Below the pieces are notes generated by a model, which was given only the letters and a program-made list of their open reading frames with translations, ran no database searches and was not told the DNA's origin. The translations under genes were made by a program, and so were the position numbers. Of a stretch of 64,000 bases of DNA, positions 1 to 8,290 are shown piece by piece. The number at the start of each line of letters is the position of its first letter. Within the stretch, counting starts at the first letter, position 1. This stretch comes from Nesterenkonia sandarakina (GTDB lineage: Bacteria > Actinomycetota > Actinomycetes > Actinomycetales > Micrococcaceae). The stretch spans positions 1,364,001 through 1,428,000 of the forward strand of contig NZ_JACCFQ010000001.1 in assembly GCF_013410215.1 (NCBI RefSeq), given 5' to 3'.

Positions 1-204
1 CAGGGTGCGAGGCGGGACTCGGGCCGGCCCGGGCCTGCGCAGCAGCTCCCAGGCGGCCAGCGGCAGCAGCATCGGCACCGCGAGCAGGCAGCGCCAGGCA
101 GCCACGCTGAGCGGTTCGCCGTCGATGGCGGAGATCATCGCCGCCGAGGCGGCCAGGGCCAGGGTGCCCAGCACCATCAGGACGACGCCGCGCGCTGGTG
201 TCAT
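1..204 (-). CDS. EamA/DMT-family transporter, N-terminal fragment (cut by window edge)
   Basis: The reverse strand from an ATG at 202-204 stays open to the left edge, giving 68 codons that start MTPARGVVLMVLGTLALAAS. The fragment has two hydrophobic stretches (about residues 5-25 and 38-53) around a short 'DGEPLSVAAWRCLLAVP' turn. That is the usual start of a drug/metabolite transporter, where an AxRxL-type motif opens the second helix. The start lies 11 bp after the csoR stop on the same strand, so it is probably co-transcribed with csoR. It may export a metabolite, but nothing here shows the substrate. The C-terminal eight or so helices lie outside the window. The family call rests on the fragment's pattern only. 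Confidence 0.6.
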   Translation of the reverse strand, partial: MTPARGVVLMVLGTLALAASAAMISAIDGEPLSVAAWRCLLAVPMLLPLAAWELLRRPGPARVPPRTL

Positions 205-215
205 CACCGGCACGC

Positions 216-560
216 TCAGGACTTCACGAGGCGACGGATGGCCGCAGTGGCCTCCTTCAGCTTCGCCTCAGCCTCATCGCCGCCGACGGCGACCGCGTCT
301 GCCACGCAGTGCCGCAGGTGGTCCTCCAGCAGTGCCATCGCCACATTCTCCAGGGCCGAGGTGGTCGCGCTGATCTGGGTGAGGATGTCGATGCAGTAGG
401 TGTCCTCCTCCACCATCCGGTGGATCCCCCTGGTCTGCCCCTCGATCCGCCGCAGCCGCCCCAGGTATCGGTCCTTCTGCGTCATGTACCCGTGATGCTG
501 CTCTTCGGTCGAGGTCGGTTCCGGCATGCCGGTCGAGTGCTCGAGCGCTGCGCTGTCCAT
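216..560 (-). CDS. csoR: Copper-sensing transcriptional repressor CsoR
   Basis: A 114-residue all-helical DUF156-type repressor that leaves DNA when it binds Cu(I). The Cu(I) ligand set is present with the spacing of the M. tuberculosis protein (C-x24-H-x3-C): Cys56 in TYCIDIL, then His81 and Cys85 in DHLRHC. The core starts near residue 26 (MTQKDRYLGRLRRIEGQ); the 25 preceding residues are a His/Glu-rich extension, and a start at the internal Met26 is possible. It is divergent from copZ-copA across a 117-bp gap that holds a perfect inverted repeat, so it very likely represses both directions. The EamA gene follows it on the same strand. Confidence 0.95.
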   Translation of the reverse strand: MDSAALEHSTGMPEPTSTEEQHHGYMTQKDRYLGRLRRIEGQTRGIHRMVEEDTYCIDILTQISATTSALENVAMALLEDHLRHCVADAVAVGGDEAEAKLKEATAAIRRLVKS

Positions 561-610
561 GGGGTCCTCCTCAGATGGCCGAGGCCACCACTATATGAGC
601 CGTGCTCCAC

Positions 611-635
611 AAATATACCCTTAGGGGGTATATTT
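611..635. promoter_or_regulatory. CsoR operator between csoR and copZ
   Basis: A perfect 10-bp inverted repeat, AAATATACCC-N5-GGGTATATTT, is centred at 623 in the gap between the divergent csoR and copZ genes. A-T flanks around a G-C core in an inverted repeat are typical of CsoR sites (TATACCC...GGGTATA). Its place, about 50 bp from the csoR start and about 43 bp from the copZ start, would let one site block both promoters. Confidence 0.85.
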
Positions 636-677
636 GGGTGTATTCGTATGCTTTGCCGCACTGCTGAGGAGCCCATC

Positions 678-899
678 ATGACCGAGACTCGCCGTTACCG
701 CGTCACCGGAATGTCCTGCGGCCACTGTGAGAGCGCGATCCGTTCGGAGGTGGAGCAGCTTCCCGGTGTCCTCGGGGTGGAGGTCAGTGCCCAGAGCGGT
801 GAGCTGGCGATCACGCTCAGCGAGGACCCGGTGCTGCGCGACGATGCCGTGATCGCCGCGGTGGACGAGGCCGGCTACGACGCGCTGCGCCAGCCGTGA
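678..899 (+). CDS. copZ: CopZ-like copper chaperone (heavy-metal-associated domain)
   Basis: A 73-residue single HMA domain. The metal-binding loop is MSCGHC at residues 12-17 (MxCxxC with Cys14 and Cys17), and the fold ends with the usual AGYDAL strand. It would carry Cu(I) in the cytoplasm to the P-type ATPase. The ATG at 678 is chosen because it follows a GAGG ribosome site (CTGAGGAGCCC) and gives the normal HMA length; an upstream in-frame extension runs through the operator and is not real. Its stop overlaps the start of copA (GTGA), so the two are translationally coupled under the CsoR operator. Confidence 0.93.
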   Translation: MTETRRYRVTGMSCGHCESAIRSEVEQLPGVLGVEVSAQSGELAITLSEDPVLRDDAVIAAVDEAGYDALRQP

Positions 900-3208
900 A
901 CGGCCCCCACCCGGCGCATATCGATCTCGAGATCGGTGGGATGACCTGCGCCGCCTGCGCCCAGCGGATCGAGCGCCGGCTGAACAAGCTCGACGGCGTC
1001 ACGGCCACCGTGAACTACGCCACCGAGAAGGCCGCGGTGCAGGTCACGGATCATTCCGAGGCTGTCGTCGCCGAGCTCATCGCAGCAGTGGAGAAGACCG
1101 GGTACAGCGCACAGGAGCCGACGCCGCACACCGAGGAGCCATCCGCTGCGAGCCCGGCCGCCCGGGACCTGGCGGGGCTGCGTCGTCGTCTGCTGATCTC
1201 CGCCGTGCTCACCCTGCCGGTGGTGCTGCTGGCCATGATCCCCGCACTGCAGTTCCCCTGGTGGAACTGGGTCTCGCTGGCGCTGACCCTGCCGGTGGTG
1301 CTCTGGGCTGGCTGGCCCTTCCACCGCGCCGCGGCGCGCAACGCCCGCGCCGGCGCGGCTACCATGGACACGTTGATCTCGCTGGGCACGCTCGCTGCCC
1401 TGCTCTTCTCGCTCTACGCGATGCTCTTCGGCGCCGCCGGGGACCCGCGGCTGCGCCATGACTTCGTGTTCTTCGCCGAACCGCCCTGGGCCCCCGACGC
1501 CGGCCACGCGATGGGGGCCAGCAACATCTACTTCGAGGTGGCCGCCGCGGTCACCGTCTTCCTGCTGCTGGGCAGGTACTTCGAGAAGCGCTCGAAGTCC
1601 CAGGCGGGCCAGGCGCTGCGCTCGCTGCTGAACATGGGAGCCAAGGAGGTGGCGGTGCTGCGCGAGGGCGCCGAGGTGCTCATACCGGTCCGCGAGCTCG
1701 CCGTCGGGGACGAGTTCATCGTGCGCCCCGGGGAGAAGATCGCCACCGACGGCACCGTGGTCACCGGGGCCTCTGCGGTGGACATGTCCATGCTCACCGG
1801 GGAATCGGTGCCGGTGGAGGTCGCTGAGGGGGACAGCGTCACCGGCGCCACGGTGAACTCTTCCGGGCGGCTGATCGTCCGCGCCACACGGGTGGGGGCG
1901 GACACCCAGCTGGCCCAGATGGCTCGGCTCGTGGAGGAGGCGCAGTCGGGCAAGGCTGAGGTCCAACGCCTGGCGGACCGCGTCTCGGGGATCTTCGTAC
2001 CCATCGTGCTGGCGATCGCGCTGGTCACCCTGCTGGTCTGGCTCATCCTGGGCCCCTCGGCGGAATCTGCGTTCACCGCCGCGGTGGCGGTGCTGATCAT
2101 CGCCTGCCCCTGCGCGCTCGGGCTGGCCACCCCCACCGCGCTGCTGGTCGGCACCGGCCGCGGCGCGCAGCTGGGGATCCTGATCCGCGGCCCCGAGGTG
2201 CTCGAGGCATCCCGCGGGATCGACACCGTGGTCCTGGACAAGACCGGCACCGTGACCACCGGTGCGATGAAGCTGGCCGCGATGCATTCGGCGCGCGGCT
2301 GGTCGCTGCGCAACGCCGCCGGCGACGACGACGGCGGGGACGACGTCGAGCTGCTCCGTCTCGCCGGAGCCTTGGAGTCCGCCTCGGAGCACCCCATCGC
2401 GCGCGCCGTGACCAACGCGGCGCGCGAGACCCTCGGATCGGTCGCCGGGAAGCTGCCTGCTGTGAGCGACTTCAGCAACCACCAGGGCTACGGGGTCTCA
2501 GGGATCGTCTCTGGGCACACCGTGATGGTGGGTCGCCGCGATCTGCTGCGGCAGCAGGGGATCGAGGTCCCGGATGATCTGGCCGGGCTGCTCGCGCAGG
2601 CCGAGTCCCAGGGCTCCACCCCGGTGCTGGTCGCCGTGGACGGCGGGCTCGCCGGTGTGCTGATCGTCTCGGATGCGGTGAAGGAGACCTCGGCCGAGGC
2701 GATCGCGCGGCTTGGTGCCATGGGCCTTTCCACCGTGCTGCTGACCGGGGACAACTCCGGGGCTGCGCATCGGGTGGCCGCCGAGGTGGGCATCGAGGAG
2801 GTGATCGCCGAGGCGCTGCCGAAGGACAAGGTGGCGGCCATCCGCGCGCTGCAGCAGCAGGGCCGGACGGTGGCGATGGTCGGCGACGGGGTCAACGACG
2901 CGGCCGCGCTCGCCCAGGCGGACCTCGGGATCGCCATGGGCACCGGCACCGATGTGGCCATCAACGCCGCCGGGATCACCGTGATGCGCGGTGACCTGCG
3001 TGCGGTGGCGGACTCGCTGGCGCTCTCGCGCCGGACGCTGCGGGTGATCAGGTCCAACCTGTTCTGGGCCTTCGGCTACAACGTCGCGGCCATTCCGCTG
3101 GCCGCCTTGGGCCTGCTCAACCCGATGCTCGCCGGGGCGGCTATGGTCTTCTCCTCGCTCTCCGTGGTCGGCAACAGTCTGCGGCTGCGCGGCTTCAAGG
3201 GCGTCTGA
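896..3208 (+). CDS. copA: Copper-exporting P1B-type ATPase CopA
   Basis: A 770-residue heavy-metal P-type ATPase that pumps Cu(I) out of the cytoplasm. One N-terminal HMA domain carries MTCAAC (about residues 16-21), followed by paired membrane helices. The actuator loop has [10 protein letters not shown] (about 300), the intramembrane metal site is CPC in IIACPCALG (about 402-404), the phosphorylated Asp is in DKTGT (about 448), the SEHP motif is near 498, and the hinge GDGVNDA is near 662. CPC plus SEHP places it in the Cu+/Ag+ group. The GTG start overlaps the copZ stop by 4 bp. A loop of about 20 residues between helices ([15 protein letters not shown]) is slightly long, but the protein is complete. 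Confidence 0.95.
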   Translation: MNGPHPAHIDLEIGGMTCAACAQRIERRLNKLDGVTATVNYATEKAAVQVTDHSEAVVAELIAAVEKTGYSAQEPTPHTEEPSAASPAARDLAGLRRRLLISAVLTLPVVLLAMIPALQFPWWNWVSLALTLPVVLWAGWPFHRAAARNARAGAATMDTLISLGTLAALLFSLYAMLFGAAGDPRLRHDFVFFAEPPWAPDAGHAMGASNIYFEVAAAVTVFLLLGRYFEKRSKSQAGQALRSLLNMGAKEVAVLREGAEVLIPVRELAVGDEFIVRPGEKIATDGTVVTGASAVDMSMLTGESVPVEVAEGDSVTGATVNSSGRLIVRATRVGADTQLAQMARLVEEAQSGKAEVQRLADRVSGIFVPIVLAIALVTLLVWLILGPSAESAFTAAVAVLIIACPCALGLATPTALLVGTGRGAQLGILIRGPEVLEASRGIDTVVLDKTGTVTTGAMKLAAMHSARGWSLRNAAGDDDGGDDVELLRLAGALESASEHPIARAVTNAARETLGSVAGKLPAVSDFSNHQGYGVSGIVSGHTVMVGRRDLLRQQGIEVPDDLAGLLAQAESQGSTPVLVAVDGGLAGVLIVSDAVKETSAEAIARLGAMGLSTVLLTGDNSGAAHRVAAEVGIEEVIAEALPKDKVAAIRALQQQGRTVAMVGDGVNDAAALAQADLGIAMGTGTDVAINAAGITVMRGDLRAVADSLALSRRTLRVIRSNLFWAFGYNVAAIPLAALGLLNPMLAGAAMVFSSLSVVGNSLRLRGFKGV

Positions 3209-3219
3209 GGAGCAGGTAA

Positions 3220-3240
3220 GGCCGGCGACGGCGGCCGGCC
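3220..3240 (+). terminator. Hairpin after copA
   Basis: A 7-bp perfect stem (GGCCGGC / GCCGGCC) with a 7-nt loop starts 11 bp after the copA stop. There is no clear T-tract, as is common in high-GC actinobacteria. It would separate copA from the PhzF-like gene. Confidence 0.45.
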
Positions 3241-3267
3241 CCCAGGCCAGCTGTCTAAGATGAGCCC

Positions 3268-4137
3268 ATGTTGAAGCCATTTCGCCAGGTAGACGTGTTC
3301 GGTGACGGAGCATTCATGGGCAACCCGGTCGCGGTGATCGCTGAGGCTGAGGGGCTCAGCGACGATGAGATGCGTGCCATCTCGCGCTGGACGAATCTCT
3401 CTGAGTGCACCTTTCTGCTGCCGCCGAGCACTCCGGAGGCGGACTATCGGGTCCGGATCTTCGCTCTGGACAAGGAGCTGCCCTTCGCCGGGCACCCCAC
3501 CCTGGGCTCGGCCCGCGCCTGGCTGGACCTCGGGCACGAGCCGCGTTCGGCCGGCGTCGTCGTCCAGGAGTGTGGTGTCGGTCTGGTTCCGGTGCACCTC
3601 GGAGAGCAGGCGCTCTACTTCGGCGCACCCGGTCTGGTGCGTTCCGGGCCGATCCCTAAGGCGGCGCGGGAGATGCTCACCGAGGCGCTCGGCGTCACTG
3701 CCGAACAGGTGGTGGACGCGGCCTGGGTGGACAACGGTCCCGGCTGGGTCGCGGTCCTGCTGGACAGCGTTCAGACGGTGCTCGCTGTGACCCCGGACCT
3801 GACTCGGATCACCGATCCGGAATACCGTCACCTCGGCGTGGTGGCCCTGCAGCCAGAGGAAGCAGAGACCGATCTGGAGGTGCGCGCCTTCTTTCCGGAC
3901 GACGCCGGGGCGCTGCGCGAGGATCCGGTGACCGGGAGCCTGAACGCGTCCGTGGCGCAGTGGCTGGAGTACTCGGGCAAGATGTCTCCGCCATACGTGG
4001 CCAGTCAGGGCACGGTGCTGCAGCGTCGCGGCCGGATCCACGTCGAGGGTGAGGGCGAGGCCCTGTGGGTCGGCGGCCGCGCCGAGGTCGTGGTCAGCGG
4101 GACCATCGACGTGGGGGAGCCGAGCGCATCGGTGTGA
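3268..4137 (+). CDS. PhzF-family isomerase/epimerase-like protein
   Basis: A 289-residue protein with the PhzF/diaminopimelate-epimerase-like two-lobed fold. Family landmarks are the N-terminal FRQVDVFGDGAFMGNPVAV, NLSECTFLLPP with the expected catalytic Glu (about residue 48), the first-lobe glycine motif FAGHPTLGSA (about 74-83), and the second-lobe DPVTGSLNASVAQWL (about 221). PhzF itself isomerises a phenazine precursor, but most members have unknown substrates. No phenazine genes are nearby, so a metabolic function should not be assumed. It is a lone plus-strand gene between the copper operon and a GNAT gene. Confidence 0.85.
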   Translation: MLKPFRQVDVFGDGAFMGNPVAVIAEAEGLSDDEMRAISRWTNLSECTFLLPPSTPEADYRVRIFALDKELPFAGHPTLGSARAWLDLGHEPRSAGVVVQECGVGLVPVHLGEQALYFGAPGLVRSGPIPKAAREMLTEALGVTAEQVVDAAWVDNGPGWVAVLLDSVQTVLAVTPDLTRITDPEYRHLGVVALQPEEAETDLEVRAFFPDDAGALREDPVTGSLNASVAQWLEYSGKMSPPYVASQGTVLQRRGRIHVEGEGEALWVGGRAEVVVSGTIDVGEPSASV

Positions 4138-4180
4138 CCGGTGCGCTGGCGGGGATCACCGTGCTGGCGGCGCTGGACTC

Positions 4181-4240
4181 GGGCCAGCTCGCGCAGGCTC
4201 GGGCCAGTTCGCGCAGGCTCGGGCCAGTTCGCGCAGGCTG
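4181..4240. repeat. Three tandem 20-bp repeats in an intergenic gap
   Basis: Three head-to-tail copies of GGGCCAGYTCGCGCAGGCTC (4181-4200, 4201-4220, 4221-4240). Copies differ at one position in the first unit and the last base of the third. They lie in the 179-bp gap between the PhzF-like and GNAT genes. A 20-bp unit is not a multiple of three, which argues against coding. No function is apparent. Confidence 0.85.
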
Positions 4241-4316
4241 GGGCCGAAAGGGTTGAGCGAATGACTGATTCAGGCAAGCCCGGCACGTCGCCCGCCGCGC
4301 CGCTCAGGGGGGTCTC

Positions 4317-4982
4317 ATGGCCGTGGTGATCAGGCGGCCGCGTCCTGAGGATGCGGAGCGCATCGCGGCTGTGCACGTGGCCACCTGGAGAGAGACCTAC
4401 ATCAACCTGCTCCCGGAGGGGTTCTCCACCGAGGAGCACTCCCGCATGCGCCGCGAGACGTGGACGCGGATCCTCACCGAGCAGAAAGATGAGTGGAGCA
4501 TCCGCGTCGCCGAGGTCGACGGCGAGATCATCGGCTTCGCGATGGCAGGCCCGGCGCAGGACGCGGCTGAGTCGCCTGACCTGCCTTCCCGCACTCTCTA
4601 CACCCTCTATGTCCTCCGAAACCAACACGGGACCGGGGCGGGGCAGGCGTTGCTGGACTCGACCCTCGGGGCGGGTTCTGGCACTGGGTCGGACACGGAC
4701 GTCGGCGCTGCGCCCGGCGCTGAGGTCGGCGCTGAGGTCGGCGCTGGGACCGGCAATGGGTCGGGCACTGAGGCTGGCGCTGGCGCTGGGGCTGGGGCTG
4801 AGGCTGAGGCTGGCGCAGCGCCGTTCGAGGGGGTTCGCGCTGAGCCGGTCAGTCTGTGGGTGGCCAGGCAGAATCCGCGAGCCATCGCCTTCTACCTCCG
4901 CAATGGGTTCCGGTTCGACGGGTCGGAGCAGCAGGATCCGGGTGCTCCCGCCATCACAGATGCCCGGATGGTGCGCCCTTAG
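4317..4982 (+). CDS. GNAT-family N-acetyltransferase with low-complexity insert
   Basis: A 221-residue protein. The N-terminal IRRPRPEDAERIAAVHVATWRETY and the acetyl-CoA pyrophosphate-binding loop NQHGTGAGQALLD (about residues 101-113) mark a GNAT enzyme. The C-terminal strand and helix (PVSLWVARQNPRAIAFYLRNGF, about 176-196) complete the fold. About 50 residues (118-170), made almost wholly of Gly, Ala, Thr and Glu, split these two parts. The ATG at 4317 follows a strong GGGGGG ribosome site. The insert sits where the acceptor-side loop normally connects beta4/alpha3 to beta5, so the fold could tolerate it. The substrate is unknown. Confidence 0.85.
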   Translation: MAVVIRRPRPEDAERIAAVHVATWRETYINLLPEGFSTEEHSRMRRETWTRILTEQKDEWSIRVAEVDGEIIGFAMAGPAQDAAESPDLPSRTLYTLYVLRNQHGTGAGQALLDSTLGAGSGTGSDTDVGAAPGAEVGAEVGAGTGNGSGTEAGAGAGAGAEAEAGAAPFEGVRAEPVSLWVARQNPRAIAFYLRNGFRFDGSEQQDPGAPAITDARMVRP

Positions 4983-5091
4983 CGGTCGCCCACCGAGTTC
5001 TCGGGCCGTGCCGCTAAGCGCGTCCAAATGAGATCAAATTGGCAGCAGCTAGACTCTTGAGCCTCATGCGATTAGAAGATATATTCGAATC

Positions 5092-6654
5092 ATGCAAGTT
5101 GCACTCACTGATCCGAATGCAGAGCCTCTGCGGGAGTCGCAGCGGCAGCTGAATCGAGGTCAGGCGGAGCAGCTCAGACTGCTGGTGGACTACGTCGAGT
5201 CGTTCATGCGTGACACCGAGGTGATCGAGCCGGAGTTCATGAGCAGGGCGCGCGGTCGTGCAATCGCAGAATCGGCGGCCATCATGAATGCGGCCGAGGC
5301 GATGGGCGCCAGCGAGGGGCACGTCTACACCCAGTACCACCAGGCCTGCTTCGCCCGGCAGCATCTGCCACAGGTGTGGCGCTCCGTGCGTGCCGGGGAT
5401 GTCCCCGTTCGCTCCCTGGTCCGAGTGGTCTCCGCGGCAGAGCGCCTGGTCTCGCCCACACACCGCGAACGGCTTGATGCGCAGGCCGCAGCCTACGCTC
5501 TGACACACCGTCCGGCGCGGCTGACGGCCTGGTTGAACCGCTTCGTGGCGCGGGCCGAACCGGCTCAGCATGAGCAGCGGTGTCGCCGCGGGCACGCAGA
5601 ACGCCGGGTCTGGCTGGAGCATCTGGAGGATGGAGTCAGCATTCTGCACGCGATGCTGCCCACACTCACTGCCGAGGCGATCAAGAACCGCCTTGTCGAT
5701 GTGGCCCGGAGCCCGAAGCAGGACGTGCCCTACGATCCCTGTGTGGAGCGGCCCGATGCGGGTCGGTCTGCCTCATCCCAAGGAGGCCCCGGCTCCTGTC
5801 ATCCAGGGACCGTGCAGGGAGGATTTGACTGGCTCGGCCTGCCGAGCGAGGGGCCCGATGCTGGGCTGCATCATGGGTCGGCTCTCACGCGGGTCTCATC
5901 CGAAGAGAGTGTTGCTGCTTCGGGGGTCGGCGGTCGTCTCGAGCATGCCGGACCGCCGATGAGTCGAGAAGCCGGCGACCCCAGGAGTCAGGCCCAGCGG
6001 GAGGCGGATCTGCTCTCGAGCTGGCTGCTCACCGGAGAGACCGGCTCTGGTATTCCGATCAACGGCCACGTCGGCATCCTCATCGAGCCCGAGACCCTGC
6101 TGACAAGCTCCGGCGCCACGGGGGTCGCTCCAGGCGTCGGTATGCCTGCGTTGAGCCGCAATCGTCGCCACGCCTACCCGGTAGAGATGATCCGTCGGAT
6201 CATCCTCAGCGACGAACACCGGATCACCTGGACCCCGGTCCCTTTCGAGGCCGCTTCGAGTGCTCCCGCAGATGCTGTCGCTGCTACTTCGGATGCTCCC
6301 GCGAACGCTGTCGCTGCGACCACAGGGGATCCGCCGGATGCTGCGTTTCAGTCCCAGCCTCCGCCGCTGCCCGAGCCCCCGACTCCACCGCTGCCCGAGC
6401 CCCTGGCACGGGTCTACGAAGGCCGGTTCGTTCCCAAGCTGCTTCGCCGGGCGATCGAGTTCCGCGATGGCACCTGCCAGGCACCAGGATGCATGGTCGC
6501 CGCCGAGCACTGCGACATCGATCATCAGATTCCCTGGCCGCACGGCGCGACCACGGCGTCCAACCTGTGGGCGCTGTGCCGCAAGCACCATCGACTCAAG
6601 ACCGCCGGATTCTTAGACGTCCCCACGGACCGGCCACCCCCGGCGAGCCCGTAA
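5092..6654 (+). CDS. DUF222 / HNH endonuclease-domain protein
   Basis: A 520-residue protein of the type found in many copies in actinobacterial genomes. The first half is helical DUF222 (about residues 20-220), followed by a variable Ala/Pro-rich linker with repeated 'ADAVAATSDAPA' units (about 385-435). The C-terminal HNH domain (about 450-510) has CQAPGCMVAAEHCDIDHQIPW with two Cys before the catalytic DH, then LCRKHHRLK. Such genes are often mobile and occur in multiple copies (13E12-type repeats in mycobacteria), but no self-splicing or transposase feature is visible. The ATG at 5092 has a weak ribosome site and is uncertain. Its role in the cell is not known. Confidence 0.88.
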   Translation: MQVALTDPNAEPLRESQRQLNRGQAEQLRLLVDYVESFMRDTEVIEPEFMSRARGRAIAESAAIMNAAEAMGASEGHVYTQYHQACFARQHLPQVWRSVRAGDVPVRSLVRVVSAAERLVSPTHRERLDAQAAAYALTHRPARLTAWLNRFVARAEPAQHEQRCRRGHAERRVWLEHLEDGVSILHAMLPTLTAEAIKNRLVDVARSPKQDVPYDPCVERPDAGRSASSQGGPGSCHPGTVQGGFDWLGLPSEGPDAGLHHGSALTRVSSEESVAASGVGGRLEHAGPPMSREAGDPRSQAQREADLLSSWLLTGETGSGIPINGHVGILIEPETLLTSSGATGVAPGVGMPALSRNRRHAYPVEMIRRIILSDEHRITWTPVPFEAASSAPADAVAATSDAPANAVAATTGDPPDAAFQSQPPPLPEPPTPPLPEPLARVYEGRFVPKLLRRAIEFRDGTCQAPGCMVAAEHCDIDHQIPWPHGATTASNLWALCRKHHRLKTAGFLDVPTDRPPPASP

Positions 6655-6816
6655 GCTGGGCGCAGAACCAGTCCTGCACAGTCCTGCCGAGCGCAGCCCG
6701 CAGGATTCCCTTGCCCCACGCCCAGCCGGGCATCCCGCCTGGCATCCCGCCCGGCGCCCCGACGGGCAGCCCGACCAGTGCCCCCGGCGCGGGAGACCGC
6801 CGACACGAAGGATCCG

Positions 6817-7608
6817 ATGACCGACGAATACCGGCTCTCCGCCTCAAGCCTCACCTCCGGGTACGAGGAGCGCCAGGTGCTTGAAGACCTGACCATCAGG
6901 ATCCCGGACGGGTCGTTCACCGTCATCATGGGCCCGAACGCCTGCGGGAAGTCCACCCTGCTGCGCAGTCTCGCCCGACTGATCAAGCCCACCGGCGGGC
7001 AGGTCCTGCTCGATGGCGAATCCATCTTCAACATGCCGACCAAGGAACTCGCGCGCACGGTGGGGCTGCTGCCGCAGTCCGCGATCGCTCCGGACGGGAT
7101 CACCGTCTTCGACCTGGTCTCGCGGGGACGCCATCCGCATCAGCACATGTTCAAGCGCTGGGGCCACGAGGATGAGGCAGCGGTCCGCTCCGCGCTGGAG
7201 AACACCGGGATGACCCAGCTTGCCAGCCGTGAGGTCGACGCCCTCTCCGGTGGCCAGCGCCAGCGCGCCTGGATCGCGATGGCTCTCGCGCAGGAGACTC
7301 CGCTGCTGCTGCTCGATGAGCCGACCACCTACCTGGACATCGCCCACCAGATAGAGATCCTTGAACTCTGCTCGCGGCTCCAGCGCGAAGGTCGCACCCT
7401 GGTCGCCGTGCTGCACGACATCAATCAGGTGCTGCGCTACGCCTCGCACATCGTCGCGATGAAGGACGGCCGCATCGCCGCCGAAGGAACCGCCGAGCAG
7501 GTCGGCACCGAGGAGACGATCCACAGCGTCTTCGGCGTGGACTCCCGCGTCATCGAGGACCCCGAGACCGGCAAACCGCTGATGATCCCCAAAGCGCCGG
7601 TGCACTGA
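6817..7608 (+). CDS. Iron-siderophore ABC transporter ATPase (FepC-like)
   Basis: A 263-residue ABC ATPase. It has Walker A GPNACGKST (about residues 33-41), signature LSGGQRQRAW (about 141), Walker B LLLLDEPTTYLD (about 160) and the switch His in VLHDIN (about 195). The RxRxP-type 'VSRGRHPHQ' segment after the Q-loop is the usual mark of FecE/FepC siderophore importers. The ATG at 6817 follows AAGGA; an upstream in-frame GTG adds 13 unlikely residues. No permease lies beside it. The two FecCD permeases and the binding protein at 17.3-20.6 kb lack an ATPase, so this is the probable partner. It could instead serve another system elsewhere. Confidence 0.9.
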   Translation: MTDEYRLSASSLTSGYEERQVLEDLTIRIPDGSFTVIMGPNACGKSTLLRSLARLIKPTGGQVLLDGESIFNMPTKELARTVGLLPQSAIAPDGITVFDLVSRGRHPHQHMFKRWGHEDEAAVRSALENTGMTQLASREVDALSGGQRQRAWIAMALAQETPLLLLDEPTTYLDIAHQIEILELCSRLQREGRTLVAVLHDINQVLRYASHIVAMKDGRIAAEGTAEQVGTEETIHSVFGVDSRVIEDPETGKPLMIPKAPVH

Positions 7609-7710
7609 GCCTTCCGCCATGGACCCCGCGCGTGTGAGACTGCAGCGCAGCGACACGAGAGACACCAGAACGCGAGACACCAGCACGCACGACAGATCCA
7701 GGAGGTCGCC

Positions 7711-8265
7711 ATGGGGAACCTGATCTTCTTCATGCTGGTCTCCGCCGACGGCTATATCGCCGATGCGGCGGGCGACTTCCAGTGGGGTGAGCCCGATGAG
7801 GAGGTCATGGCCGCCATCAATGATCAGACTCGCAACATCGGCACCTACCTCTACGGGCGGAAGATCTATGAGCTGATGAGCGTCTGGGAGACGGACCCCT
7901 CCTTGGCCGAGGATTCTGCCGCCTCGGCGGAGTTCGCAGAGATCTGGACCGCCGCGGAGAAGATCGTGTACTCCACCACCCTCACCGAGGTCACCACGAG
8001 GCGCACCAGGATCGAGCGCGAGTTCGATCCGGCGCAGGTGCAGCGGCTCAAGGAGTCCAGCGCCAAGGACTTGACGATCGAGGGCCCCACGCTCGCGGCG
8101 CACGCGCTGCGCCACGGACTCGTGGACGAGATCCACATGCTCATCTGCCCCGTGGTGATCGGAGGCGGCCTCCGCATGCTCCCGGAGTTCAGGATCGCGA
8201 TGACGCTGCGTGATGTGCACCGATTCAGCAACGGCATGGTGCAGCTGAGCTACACCGTCCCCTGA
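7711..8265 (+). CDS. Dihydrofolate-reductase-like (RibD C-terminal) protein
   Basis: A 184-residue protein that begins GNLIFFMLVSADGYIAD, the standard start of the RibD-C/DHFR-like fold. It has 'LYGRKIYELM' (about residues 49-58) and the C-terminal GPTLAAHALRHGLVDEIHML plus PVVIGGG, which form the nucleotide-binding half. These proteins are predicted NADPH-dependent reductases, but few have a proven substrate. A canonical AGGAGG lies 7 bp before the ATG. It stands alone, convergent with the regulator at 8291. Confidence 0.85.
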   Translation: MGNLIFFMLVSADGYIADAAGDFQWGEPDEEVMAAINDQTRNIGTYLYGRKIYELMSVWETDPSLAEDSAASAEFAEIWTAAEKIVYSTTLTEVTTRRTRIEREFDPAQVQRLKESSAKDLTIEGPTLAAHALRHGLVDEIHMLICPVVIGGGLRMLPEFRIAMTLRDVHRFSNGMVQLSYTVP

Positions 8266-8290
8266 TCGGGGCGGCAGGCGTGGCGAGCCC

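Noticed and set aside
5-373. A 122-codon plus-strand frame at the left edge
   Set aside because: It overlaps csoR and the EamA fragment in antisense and has no family pattern.
875-2482. A 535-codon open frame on the minus strand
   Set aside because: It is antisense to copA and rich in Gly/His/Arg repeats without any motif.
4141-4329. A short frame across the 20-bp repeats
   Set aside because: The 20-bp repeat changes frame at each copy, so a real protein would not use it. The only support is lack of a stop.
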